DNA from: Phytopythium helicoides
Lineage: Eukaryota > Oomycota > Peronosporomycetes > Pythiales > Pythiaceae
DNA: 64,000 bases
Assembly (NCBI GenBank): GCA_024867545.1
Contig: JANFNE010000024.1
Span: 124,001-188,000, forward strand
Reading direction: 5' to 3'
Both the position numbers and the translations under genes were made by a program. The notes under the pieces are model-generated. The model did not search any database. It saw only the letters and a list, made by a program, of their open reading frames with translations, and was not told the DNA's origin. Below are positions 21,522-31,988 of the stretch, in pieces (position 1 is the stretch's first letter; each line of letters opens with the position of its first letter).

Positions 21522-24278
21522 GGCTCTCTGCTCGGCCGTTCGTCTGTAGCCGCTGCTTCGACCGGATGCCTGTCAGCGCTCCCGATCGCACCGGTAGCGC
21601 TTCAACACGTGTGTGGCGAGAAGGCGAATTGGCGAGTGCGGAGCCCTTTGAGGGTCGGAAGTCAGGCGAGCTGAATCGAGATGCAGGCTGGTAGCGACGA
21701 AGTGCTACTGTAGCGGCGCGCATCTGCGCTTCTTCGCGATCATGGTGGTCAATGACTGATCGACAAGCTTTTACGCTGAGTCCATACTAGAACAACTCAA
21801 TCAGATCCTTCCCCATCCCGTTTCCTAGCCTCCACGTGCCTGGACAGGCCGCGGGAGCCACAACGTCAAGGTTGGCAACCTGGTCGAGTCCGCCAGGTCC
21901 ACACTGATTCTGTGCATCGGGAATTCCGGATGGGGTCACTGCTGCATTGATTGGAGTGATTGTGGGGTCAGGCAACGATGGACACGCCAGGGACTCAGTA
22001 GTGTCTGCGTAATGGTGACACTGTTGACGAGGCGGAGACCTTCGGTCGCGAATGCTCACCGAGGGAGTCGAACTACCCCCGGCACAGCTTCCTCGCAGCT
22101 CTCGGGCTTGTCAATGTGCAATGCACGGATGCACCAGACTCAACCTCAACAGCACTGTTGGGCCTGTCATCTGTACTGTCCACACTGCTTGACAAGCTGA
22201 TTAAGCTTCTTTAGTGGCGGATGCGACCTAAACCGGAGTAGCGTTGAAGCCGACATGTCGTGCCATGTCGGACTTGCTGGATCTTTGCGCGTCGTCTGGA
22301 TGAATGGAACGCGAGTCTGTGGCTCGTCGACAGCGCTGTCATTGATGTGATCCCGCCATACTCGCGGAAAGTGAACTGTACACTTGCGAAGTTGAAGCGT
22401 TGAAGCCCAGGATTGTCACCACGATGGGCAATGAAGTGAGCCTTGACGAGCGAACTGACTCGAGCCTTACGCACGGCGAGGTCCTCGGCGCTACGAATGG
22501 TGCTCGACCAAGCCTAAACATTTCGTTTCGCTTGTCGCGACGATTGCGAGTGTGGTGGCATCGTAATCTCAAGCATAACCAAGACTTCGGATTGTTGTCA
22601 CTTCAATTGTGCCTGCGTATGTATTCTGTGCACGGCATGCATCTGGATCTTTGCACAGCACTGCTCAGGAATACATCCCGCACGCATGTACCACAACAAA
22701 GTGATATCTGACACCGTGAGCAGCACGCAAAGACAAATCCTAGTGTTCATTCGAACAAGTGAGGCCAATGCGGAGTTCGTCCTTGTGCGAAACTCACTCA
22801 ACAACCATTACCATCAGCTAGAGCGTCCTCTGGGTCTTGACAAACCCAGTAGCTGCCTATTGTCCTCGAATGGTACCGCTCAAATACTGCATTTCCGTCC
22901 TAGATTTGTTATCATGCCCTGCCTTTTGGACGTGAAATGCGTCAGCGTTGGGTTCTCCGCACCACGACCGCTCAACCAACGACAGGATTGCGGGTGCTCC
23001 GTCTTATGCGGACAAGGCATCCGCGTTGCTCCCTGATGGTAGACATCTGCGTATGAGTGCTGCAACTAAGTCTCAGTCTACGATCCAACACCAGCAGCTG
23101 CTCAACTCCTTCTCGAGTTTGCTTAGCTTTGACAAGACTGCCAAGAGAGGATCGATGCAAAGCCTAAGTATGAAGTGTATACTTTCTCCCCGTAGCAGCA
23201 CCAGCAAAACCGGTCGGATCAGGAAAAGCCTCTTGATGACTGCGGTTTGCGCGGCGGTTCTCGCAATTATAAACTTTTGTGCTGTCGAGTCACTCGACGA
23301 CTGTGAACATGTGACTCGACGCCAACGAGCAGAGTATTTCCTGTCATCTCAAGCACGAACTGTGCTCACTGCTCTCGTCGAATCTCGGTCATGTTGACTC
23401 AGTTGAAAAGCGTAACTTTGACTGAGCACATATTGATGGCAGCTCTGTCACCAGCACCATGGCAGAAAGTACTCATGCGGTTTTGGAATAGGCGGAGACA
23501 TATTGCAGTCACGTTACCGACCAGCAGAGGAGTCAGCGCCTCCGACTGATTGAACGGTGTGGTGGATCGAGTTGCCGGAACCTGAAGCGCAAAGCTCTCC
23601 TCTATGCAGAACCCGTTGATAGGCATGTCTGAACAGTGGCTCGCGGGTTTCTAGGGTGACACACGACAGTGAGAACAGCGGTGCCGCCGAACGCCTCAAC
23701 CTGTGCATCTAGGCTTCAGTAGCGCTGGTGACTCTGCACTCAACGTATGCGGGCTTTCACAGACCGCAGCAGTCGACCCCATCGACACGAGAAATGGGCC
23801 ACGAGTGGAAACGGTTCTGTTTGAACAGCGATCGCCTTCGAGCAACCCCCAACACGCCTGCGCAGCCTTGGTATCATTCGGCGGTCAAATTGGACATCAT
23901 CGCGTGTGGAACACTCTTGTGGTGTCCGATTTGAACCTGTCTTTTTAGATACAATCGATCTTTTGGTGCTAGCAATTTCTGATATTATGTAAAGATAGAT
24001 ATTATCTACACCTCTATAATAGCATTTCGTGTTCTAGAACGGTCGTGCCGGCGATGTAACGCCCCCTCTCGCTCTCTTCGCCTGTAAAACAGCATACTTG
24101 ATGGCGCATTCGTCAGAGATCCCAAGCCAATCCCCATACATCTCCTCCCTGCCATCCCGTATACGCGCTACTTTCGTAAATCCAGTCCGCCGCCCTGCAC
24201 CAGTGGAAAGGGAGGCCAGAGCCACTTCCGAATCCGCGGCGCTCCCGAGAGACCCTTAGCTTCTAGGTGACCGTCGCC
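21522..24278. other. Long gap with unassigned coding-like stretches
   Basis: About 2.7 kb with no gene I can support. On the minus strand a frame at about 22187-22387 reads HFPRVWRDHINDSAVDEPQT, then STLLRFRSHPPLKKLNQLV and a stop. Another minus frame at 21787-22059 is Pro-rich. On the plus strand 22480-22620 reads LSRRLRVWWHRNLKHNQDFG followed by a possible GTATGT donor at 22617. These could be exons of one or two lineage-specific genes or old transposon debris. 23940-24030 is AT-rich. Confidence 0.25.
24222..24228 (+). promoter_or_regulatory. Possible Inr (YCAYTYY) of the lyase gene
   Basis: CCACTTC matches the oomycete initiator consensus and lies 51 bp before the ATG at 24279. No FPR follows, so support is weak. 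Confidence 0.25.
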
Positions 24279-25864
24279 ATGTCGGCTGCGCTGCAGCAGT
24301 CCCTGGGCGAGTCCGAGGTCTTCGACCTCGTGTGCGACTACCTGCGCACGCGCCAGTTCTTCGAGGCCGAGCGCACGCTGCGCACGGAGCGCGAGCGCGC
24401 GGCGCCGGCGTCGCCTGCGGCCGCCGCCAACCAGTCGGGCTCCGAGTCGGACTCGGACGGCGCCACGTCCTCGCTGGCCTCGCGCCTCGAGTTTATGCTT
24501 GAGAGGAGCTACGTCACGCAGCTCGTGTCGGGCTCGGGCCGCGCCGAGCCCGAGCGCATCTTCGTGCCGCGCCACGAGGTCGAGAAGCAGCGCAGGAGCG
24601 TGCGCGCCAACCTGGACGGCAACGAGTCGCTGCTCGAGGAGGCCAAGCCCAGCGCCGGTGGAGGACAAGCCCGCCGACGACGACTTTAGCGTCAACACGC
24701 GCCTCGTGAGCTTCGAGGCCTGCAAGGATGACCCGCATGGGTCCGCCACCATGCCCATCTACCAGACGTCCACATTCGCGCAGCCCTCGGCCACCAACTT
24801 TGGCGCTTACGACTACACGCGCTCGGGCAACCCCACACGCGCCGCGCTGGAGCGCCAGATGGCCGAGCTTGAGGGCGGCCACCGCGCCTTCGCTTTCACG
24901 AGTGGCATGGCCGCGCTCTCGGCCGTCTCGCGCCTCGCGCACGCCGGCGACGAGATCGTGCTCTCGGACGACTCGTACGGCGGCACCTACCGCCTGCTGA
25001 GTAAGGTCGCCACCAAGAACGGCGTCAAAGTCAAGTACGTCGACCTGTCGAGCGTCGACGGCCCCAAGAACCTGCTGGCGGCGCTCTCGGACAAGACCCG
25101 CCTCGTCATGATGGAGTCGCCCACAAACCCCATGCAGCGCTGTCTGCAACATCGCTGGCCTCGCCGAGGCCGCTCACACGGTCGGCGCGCTGCTGTCGGT
25201 GGACAACACCATGATGAGCCCCATCCTACAGAACCCGCTGTCGCTCGGTGCCGACATTGTCGTACACTCGGCTACCAAGTTCATCTGCGGTCACAGTGAC
25301 ACCATGTCGGGTATCGTCATCGCCAAGGACCCCGAGCTGTGCAAGGACATTTACTTCTACCAGAACGCCGAGGGCACTGGTCTCGCGCCGTTCGACTGCT
25401 GGCTGCTGCTCCGTGGCATCAAGACCATGGGCATTCGCGTGCTGCACGCGCAGGAGAACGCTGAGCAGGTCGCGAGCTTCCTGCGCGACCACCCCCTCGT
25501 TCAGACGGTGCACTACACGGGTCTGCTACCCTCGTCGGCGCCGGACCGCAAGATCCACGACTCGCAGTCTCGTGGCTGCGGCTCGGTTGTGTGCTTCCGC
25601 ACCGGCTCGCTCGCCTTCTCGCAGCACATTGTGTCGGTGACCAAGCTGTTCAAGATCACAGTCAGCTTTGGCAGCGTCAACTCGCTGATCTCGCTCCCTG
25701 GCGCGATGTCTCACGCGAGTATCCCGGAGGAAGTCCGCAAGGCACGCTCGTTCCCGGAGGACCTTGTGCGACTATCGATTGGTATCGAGGACCCGAAGGA
25801 CCTGATCCGCGATCTCTCCCAGGCACTGCAGTCGTACGTGCCGCCCGCCTCGGACTCCCAGTAA
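24279..25864 (+). CDS. Cystathionine beta-lyase (plant type) with N-terminal LisH-like domain
   Basis: PLP enzyme cleaving cystathionine to homocysteine in methionine synthesis. Plant-type CBL signatures: TMPIYQTSTFAQPSATNFGA, YDYTRSGNPTR, AFTSGMAALSAV, VDNTMMSPILQNPL, the PLP-lysine site HSATKFICGHSD, AEGTGLAPFDCWLLLRGIKT and SFGSVNSLISLPGAMSHASI. Before it come about 125 residues starting with a LisH-like helix pair (VFDLVCDYLRTRQFFEAERT). Two one-base insertions, near 24655 and 25143, break the frame; without them the span is 1584 bp, 527 residues. The first break falls in the linker, so the fusion depends on that reading. If it is wrong, these are two ORFs, but the CBL part has no good ATG of its own. 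No plastid-type leader; likely cytosolic. Confidence 0.85.
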
Positions 25865-26257
25865 ATTGACGTGCCATGCGTTCTGCTCTTGCTTTCAAGA
25901 CCGAGACCTTCTGGGACGTTAGGTGTCAACGGGCAGAGCAAGGAGGGAGCTAGATTCTCGTCTTGCATAGCTGGTTGGACCCTGCGTCTTTCATGAGGTC
26001 GGCGGCTCCGGGTCACCCAAGCCTCGCGCGCGAAAAGTAGTGTTAGATTGTTCATTTCTGGCTATAGAGGTGATGCCGGAGCCTGCCGTTCGCCAAGCAC
26101 CGCCGCCACCCACGCTGCATTTCGATTTGCTGCATATTCATCAGTGGGCGGCGCAGGTTATTTGAGCTCGGCTCTCCGCAAGACGGCGCAGTATCATAAT
26201 GGAAACCAAAAGTGATTTCCCTCCTCATGCACCATGTTTATTTGCCGGGTTTGGTTC

Positions 26258-27822
26258 CTACACGCCGAATGAACGCTGCTGCTGCCGCATCTTGGCGCGT
26301 TCCAGCAGCGAGTCGAGCCGCGACTGCATATCGTCCTTGTTAGTATCGTCAATTGCGACTACAGCCCCAGTGCTCGAGACCACCGAGCTGTCACTCCTGG
26401 GGGTCATGGAGCCATTCTCGCCCTCTGGTATGAAGATCTGGCTTGAGTCGATGCTTCCAGCTGACTTGTGGTACGTCTCGACTGCGAGCATCAGGAACTC
26501 GCTGACGTGGAGCACACGATCGACTGAGCGAGTGCCGGCGCTTGAGAGGAACGCGTGGACAGCCTGAGAAAACTGTGAAATCTCGTCAAGGTTCGGAACT
26601 TCTCGCAGTTCGCCATGAAAGAAGCCTGCCAGCGTCGTACCTCAATGAACAAATCTTCGGTCTTTGTGCCGAACACGAGCGGTGCGAGCGTCTCAAGCTG
26701 CACTCTCGACAGCCAGATGGGTGCTGGGTTTGCTAGGAGCGCCGCAACCGATCGTTTGGCTGAGTGCTTCACAGAACTCGATGTTTTGTGCAATGTCGGG
26801 CGGTAGTTGGCCGAGCTGAGGAGTCCCTGCACTTTGGACCGTGCGTCGAGGAAAAAGGCGAGCACGGGGGCGGCGTACTTGCCTTCGACAAAGCATGTGA
26901 ACAGTTCGACATCGAGGCGCTGGTGCAGAACAAGACAGTAAGGGTTATGTTTATCCATGACGAGGGAGATAAACTCACATGAGAGAGATTGGTGAGTCCG
27001 TCGACGAGCTCCCAGCACTGCTGATCGACCATCTTGCGAAGCCCGAATCGGTTGGTCAAGTAGTGGCGCACCGACCGAGCGAACTAGACAGACGTGCCTC
27101 ACTTGAGAACAGAGTCTGAAAACCTTGACAATACTAAGCGCTTACTGTTGCGCTCGGTCCGCCGTCCAAGGTCGATCCAACGTCGTCGCGAAGTGCATCG
27201 TAGATGTCGTTGATCTGACGGACGAGACGGGTTTCTTTCACGTATCGACCGCCCTTGACATCCATCGAGGTCTTGACCTCTCGTTTCTTGCACTAAGCAA
27301 GAGTCAAAAGCAAGCGTGCAAAACCTTTTCACGAGCTGTGGACTGCGACGTACCAGCTCAACAAGGTTGGAGAGACGGCGGTAGCGCGGTTCGATCCACG
27401 CCTCGACTGCGATCGAACCCCCTTCCGAGTGCGCAATGGAGTCAACTAGCTGTGGACTCGAGGCCTCTTCGACTCGGACGGGAGAACCAGGTTCCTTGTC
27501 CCGTGAGCACATTAGCCGAACATTGGCCACAAAACGCCCATCGCTCTCTCGCCGAGCGAACTGCAGCCGTTTCCACCTGTCACCACACCGAACCAACAAC
27601 GATTGACGTAGAGCTGTGTACGCGTACGTGCACGTGGCTGTCGAGCAGGAAGCGCGTGTACTGGACGCGAGCGCGAGGCGTGAGCTCCGAGAAGACGACG
27701 ACATGCGCGGCCATGTTCGTTGCGAGTTGCGCAATGGAGACTCTCTGCGTCGCTTCAAGGTGAAGCCACATGGGGAAAAGTACCAACTGTGCACCTCTGC
27801 CGGTGATCAAAGGATTCCACAT
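26258..27822 (-). CDS. Unknown protein, six exons
   Basis: Exons 27822-27628, 27560-27354, 27292-27146, 27083-26979, 26919-26641 and 26563-26258, with GT-AG introns of 59-77 bp, all in phase 0. Spliced length is 1239 bp, 412 residues. Notable stretches: WNPLITGRGAQLVLFPMWLH near the start, ETRLVRQINDIYDALRDDVG (about 153), SVRHYLTNRFGLRKMVDQQC (about 187) and a C-terminal MQSRLDSLLERAKMRQQQ coiled-coil tip. No membrane helix or signal peptide. The RHYLTNRFGLRKMVDQ stretch looks like a conserved helical core, but I cannot name the family. Convergent with the lyase gene and divergent from asparagine synthetase. Confidence 0.65.
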
Positions 27823-28211
27823 ATGGCAAAAATAGACATGACACGCAAGTCTCGTCCAACTCTCTTACAAAATCAACTATTAGTTTACAGTTAATTGGAC
27901 AAAAGATGGTGTGATTAGACGCCGATTAAACACTCGCACTGACGCGTCACCATGCGTCACGCACGAAATGCGCAAGCACAGTGCTTTGCCACCAATGAAA
28001 CACGGCAACCTCGCTCTACTGACGGCACACAAATACCTTGGTCTCACTATACTGCGCATTTCCCGTCACTCAATCGAGGTGAAACCCCGGAAAATTCTTG
28101 TGCGAGCAACCTTGCCTGGTGGCCCATGCCGCCGGCAACCCGAGCGCTTCAGTATCGGATCCGCCGCCTCCCCCTCGAGCCTCCTCCCGACCCGACGCTA
28201 GCGCTGTGACC
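27823..28211. promoter_or_regulatory. Divergent promoter region
   Basis: The 389 bp between the start of the unknown six-exon gene (minus) and asparagine synthetase (plus) must hold both promoters. I see no clear Inr or FPR pair. GC rises sharply from about 28120 towards the synthetase ATG. Confidence 0.4.
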
Positions 28212-29907
28212 ATGTGCGGCATCGTGGCCATCCTGCGCTCCATGATGCCCGAGCCCGAGCTGCGGCAGGCGGCGCTGCTGGCCGGCAAGAAGATCCAGCA
28301 CCGCGGGCCGGACTGGAACGGCATCCGCGTGTTTGGAGACAAGGGCATCGCCATCGAGCACGAGCGCCTGGCCATCATTGACCCGGAGTCGGGCGCGCAG
28401 CCGCTGGTGAGCAACGACCCCGAGCGCTCCATCACGCTGGCGGTCAACGGCGAGATCTACAACTACAAGGAGCTGGCGGCGCAGCTGCAGACGCCGTACA
28501 AGTTCCTCACCAAGTCGGACTGCGAGGTCATCATCCCGCTCTACCTCGAGCACGGCGCCGACTTCGTCGGCAAGCTGCGCGGCATGTTCTCGTTCGTGCT
28601 CTATGACCACAAGAAGGACTTTTTCATGGCCGCGCGCGACCACATGGGCATCACGCCCATGTACTACGGCTACGGCGCCGACGGCAGCGTGTGGTTCGCC
28701 TCGGAGATGAAGGCGCTTGACCACGGCTGCGTGCGCTTCGAGACCTTCCCGCCCGGAAACATCTTCACCAGCGAGACTGAGTCGTGCACGCCGTGGTACA
28801 ACCCCGCGTGGTTTGCGCCAGACCACATTGGCAAGACACCGCTCGACCTCAAGGTGCTGCGCGAGGCCTTCGAGGCCTCGGTCAAGCGCCGCATGATGTC
28901 GGACGTGCCCTGGGGCGTGCTGCTCTCGGGCGGCCTCGACTCGTCGCTTGTCGCGTCGATCGCCGTGCGTGAAAAGAAGAAGCTCGTGGCCAGTGGCGGC
29001 GAGTGGATCAACAAGATCCACTCGTTTACCATCGGCCTTGAGAACTCACCCGACCTCATCGCCGCGCAGGAGGTCGCCGAGTTCCTTGGCACGATCCACC
29101 ACTCGTACACTTACACGATCCAGGAGGGCCTGGACGCCGTCTCGGAGGTCATCAAGCACCTCGAGACGTACGACGTCACGACTATCCGCGCCTCGACGCC
29201 CATGTTCCTCATGTCGCGCAAGATTAAGGCCATGGGCATCAAGATGGTGCTCTCCGGCGAGGGTGCCGATGAGGTCTTTGGCGGCTACCTGTACTTCCAC
29301 AAGGCGCCGAACGCGATGGCGTTCCACCGCGAGACGGTCGACAAGCTGCGTGGGCTGCACCAGTACGACTGCCTGCGCGCCAACAAGTCGACGAGCGCAT
29401 GGGGTCTGGAGGCGCGCGTGCCGTTCCTGGACGCGGACTTCCTCGAGGTCGCCATGAACATCGACTCGCGCGAGAAGATGATCGACCCCAAGGCCAAGAA
29501 GTTCGAAAAGTACATTATCCGTAAGGCGTTCGACGACGCTGAGGACCCGTACCTGCCGGAGCGCATTCTGTGGCGTCAGAAGGAGCAGTTCTCGGACGGC
29601 GTTGGCTACGGCTGGATCGACTCGCTCAAGGATTGGGCTGAGCGCGAGGTGACGGACCGCCAGATGAAGTACGCGGAGCGGCTATTCCCGCACAACACCC
29701 CGCAGACCAAGGAGGCGTACCTGTACCGCAGCATCTTCCAGAAGCACTTTGAGAAGGAGGTGGCCTGCGCTCACGGTGCCGGGTGGCCCCAGCATTGCAT
29801 GCAGTACGCCCGCGGCCATCGAGTGGGATGAGGCCTTTAAGAACCGCGCTGACCCGTCGGGTCGCGCAATCGCTGGTGTGCACAACGAGGCGTACGGCGA
29901 AATGTAG
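28212..29907 (+). CDS. ASNS: Asparagine synthetase (glutamine-hydrolysing)
   Basis: Cytosolic enzyme making Asn from Asp, Gln and ATP. Starts MCGIVAIL, with Cys2 as the class II glutaminase nucleophile. Glutaminase features IQHRGPDWNG, ERLAIIDPESGAQPL and VNGEIYNY are present. The synthetase domain has the pyrophosphate loop VLLSGGLDSSLVAS and GEGADEVFGGYLYFHKAP. The frame breaks once near 29775 by one extra base. The next frame gives the conserved tail GPSIACSTPAAIEWDEAFKN and ends ...VHNEAYGEM at 29907. Corrected length is 564 residues, normal for the family. The ATG at 28212 is fixed by the catalytic Cys. Confidence 0.94.
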
Positions 29908-30452
29908 ACGAGCTCGAGTAGTTTGGGGCTCGAGAGATCATAGATTTGCTTCGTGAGAAGCAGTGCAGCGATTGAGCTGTCGCGCCATACCCGCAGCTCT
30001 CGCGACGCAACTCAAATGAATCCAATGTGTTGTTGACATGTATGTTTGCAAATGTGCGGATCGTGATGCACGCCTTAATGGAACATCTGCAGTGCTACTG
30101 TAGTTGCCATGCTGGTGGTGGTCATTGGCAGCACTCCATTCCAACAGTACACCACGATACAACTCGAGTAATATGATGTGAGTTGGATATCATGGTTAGA
30201 GCTCATATTGGTCCACAAGGTTTGCGTCGCCAAGCAGCTCCGCCGCATGCCCAGCCATATCGAGTTTCGTCTCGTTGTCGTCTTGATGCAAATGTGGTGA
30301 AGCCCTACGTTCCTCTTGCATCCCTACCTTCTATTGAAGCATCACATTGCACTACATCCGTCGTCGCAGCATCAAAAACTCTCCCATGCAATTCATGGAC
30401 AGCACTTGAGCACAGTACATCGTGTAGAAAACCTGCCTTGCACTTATAAAAC
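29908..30452. other. Intergenic, nothing recognised
   Basis: Convergent gap between asparagine synthetase and the first Jen1-type transporter. No coding or RNA feature seen. Confidence 0.4.
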
Positions 30453-31988
30453 CTAGACACGGGCGCCTTTGATGGCCTTCTCAGCCGCGCTGCTGCGCTT
30501 GCTGTCGCGGTGCAGAATCTCATCGAGATCCTCCGGCTTGATATGGGCCGCGTCCTCGAGGTCCTGGTCGTGCGCGGCGTCGAACTCCTTGCCGCGATAC
30601 TCGGGGCCAAGGAACGTGAGCAGGATCACGTACACGTACACGACAGCCATGAAGATGCAGATGACCTTGCCATACTCATAACGCTTGACACCGGCAGCCG
30701 TGGGCTCGAGCGGGAAGCTCTCACCGAGCTTGGACTCGATGGTTGACGACGCAGACGAGATGAGGTTTCCGAGCTGGTAAGCCGTACCGACAATGAAGGT
30801 GCTATATGACGGTGGCGACAGCTCCATGAGGTGGATTGGGATCACGCCCCACGCACCCTGCACGCAGAACTGCTCAAAGAAGGCAGCAATCATGACAGAC
30901 TCGTCCGAGATGAATGAGTACGGATACAGTAGCGCAGCACCGACGATCGCGACCACGATAATGGAGAAACGGCGGCCGAACGTCTGCGAGTAGTAGCCGA
31001 TGACCGTACCGCCCGTCATGGCACCGAGGTTGGCAACCACCTGCGTGACCGTGACCTGGTTGGCGTTGAACTGGAACTGGTTCTTGAGCATCGTCGGGTA
31101 CAGATCCTGGGAGCCGTGCGACATAAAGTTGAAGCCCGCCATGAGCAGCACCATGTACACCAGCAGCATCCAGTGGCGCTTGAGCGCGATCTTGCCCTCG
31201 GCGATGAACGTGGCGGTCGCGTTCTCGGTGGCTGCACGAACCTTCTGGCGCTCCTGGTACACCTCCGTCTCGGGAAGGCACAGGCGGAAGATGATGATGA
31301 GGATCGGCGGACAGGCACCGAACCAGAACAGCGGACGCCAGCCGTGGCTCGTCGTGTCGACCAGAGCGCGAGCAAAGACGACAGCGAGCAGGTAGCCAAA
31401 CGCGTAGCCCTGCTGCAGCATGCCCGAGATGATACCACGCGCAGCCGGCGGACAGTCTTCCAGTGCAGTGGCGGCTGCGTTTCCGTAGAGACCGCCCATG
31501 GCAATGCCGAACAGCGCGCGAACAGCCAGGAACTGCGTGTACGTGTTGCAGAAACCCGTGGCCAGCTCCAAGATGATGAAGAGGACGTTGTTGACCACAA
31601 ACGGCCACTTACGGCCGTAGCGATCGGCAGCGATACCAAAGAGGATCGAGCCGACGGAGCGGAACATGAGCACCAGCGTGATTCCCCACGTGATGTCGGT
31701 CGTCGTCTTGTCAAACTGCTCGGCGAGCTCCGAGACGGTCAGCGACACGGTGAAGAAGTCGAAGGCGTCCCAGGACCACGCGACGAAGCCACAAGCGAAG
31801 TGCAGCCACTGCATCTTGTTGAGCAGCGCCAGCGCTTTGAAAGGGTTCGGCACCGGGTCCATCGGCGGCTTGAGCGTCGTGACGCGAGACGACAGGTACT
31901 CGCCCACGGACATGTTGCGCTCGACCTCGGCTTGCGCCTCCGGCGACGGCGACATGGCGATGTACTCGCCCGTCTCGCTCTTGGCCAT
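30453..31988 (-). CDS. JEN1: Jen1-type monocarboxylate/H+ symporter, copy 1
   Basis: Major-facilitator protein of the lactate/pyruvate:H+ symporter (SHS) family, importing short carboxylates across the plasma membrane. The diagnostic Jen1 motif NxxSHxSQDxxxT is present as NFMSHGSQDLYPT. Other matches are FVAWSWDAFDFFTVS, TWGITLVLMFRSVGSILFG, ALFGIAMGGLYGNAAATALE and the cytoplasmic signature AADRYGRK. 511 residues, about 10-12 helices, cytosolic acidic C-tail, no introns. The frame is open upstream to an ATG at 32075. I prefer 31988 because copy 2 starts there and the aligned 5' sequence of copy 2 carries its initiator downstream of that ATG position. Copy 2 at 45539 differs by only about three residues. 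Confidence 0.88.
   Translation of the reverse strand: MAKSETGEYIAMSPSPEAQAEVERNMSVGEYLSSRVTTLKPPMDPVPNPFKALALLNKMQWLHFACGFVAWSWDAFDFFTVSLTVSELAEQFDKTTTDITWGITLVLMFRSVGSILFGIAADRYGRKWPFVVNNVLFIILELATGFCNTYTQFLAVRALFGIAMGGLYGNAAATALEDCPPAARGIISGMLQQGYAFGYLLAVVFARALVDTTSHGWRPLFWFGACPPILIIIFRLCLPETEVYQERQKVRAATENATATFIAEGKIALKRHWMLLVYMVLLMAGFNFMSHGSQDLYPTMLKNQFQFNANQVTVTQVVANLGAMTGGTVIGYYSQTFGRRFSIIVVAIVGAALLYPYSFISDESVMIAAFFEQFCVQGAWGVIPIHLMELSPPSYSTFIVGTAYQLGNLISSASSTIESKLGESFPLEPTAAGVKRYEYGKVICIFMAVVYVYVILLTFLGPEYRGKEFDAAHDQDLEDAAHIKPEDLDEILHRDSKRSSAAEKAIKGARV

Noticed and set aside
28149..29021. 290-codon minus-strand frame
   Set aside because: Antisense to asparagine synthetase, no domain.
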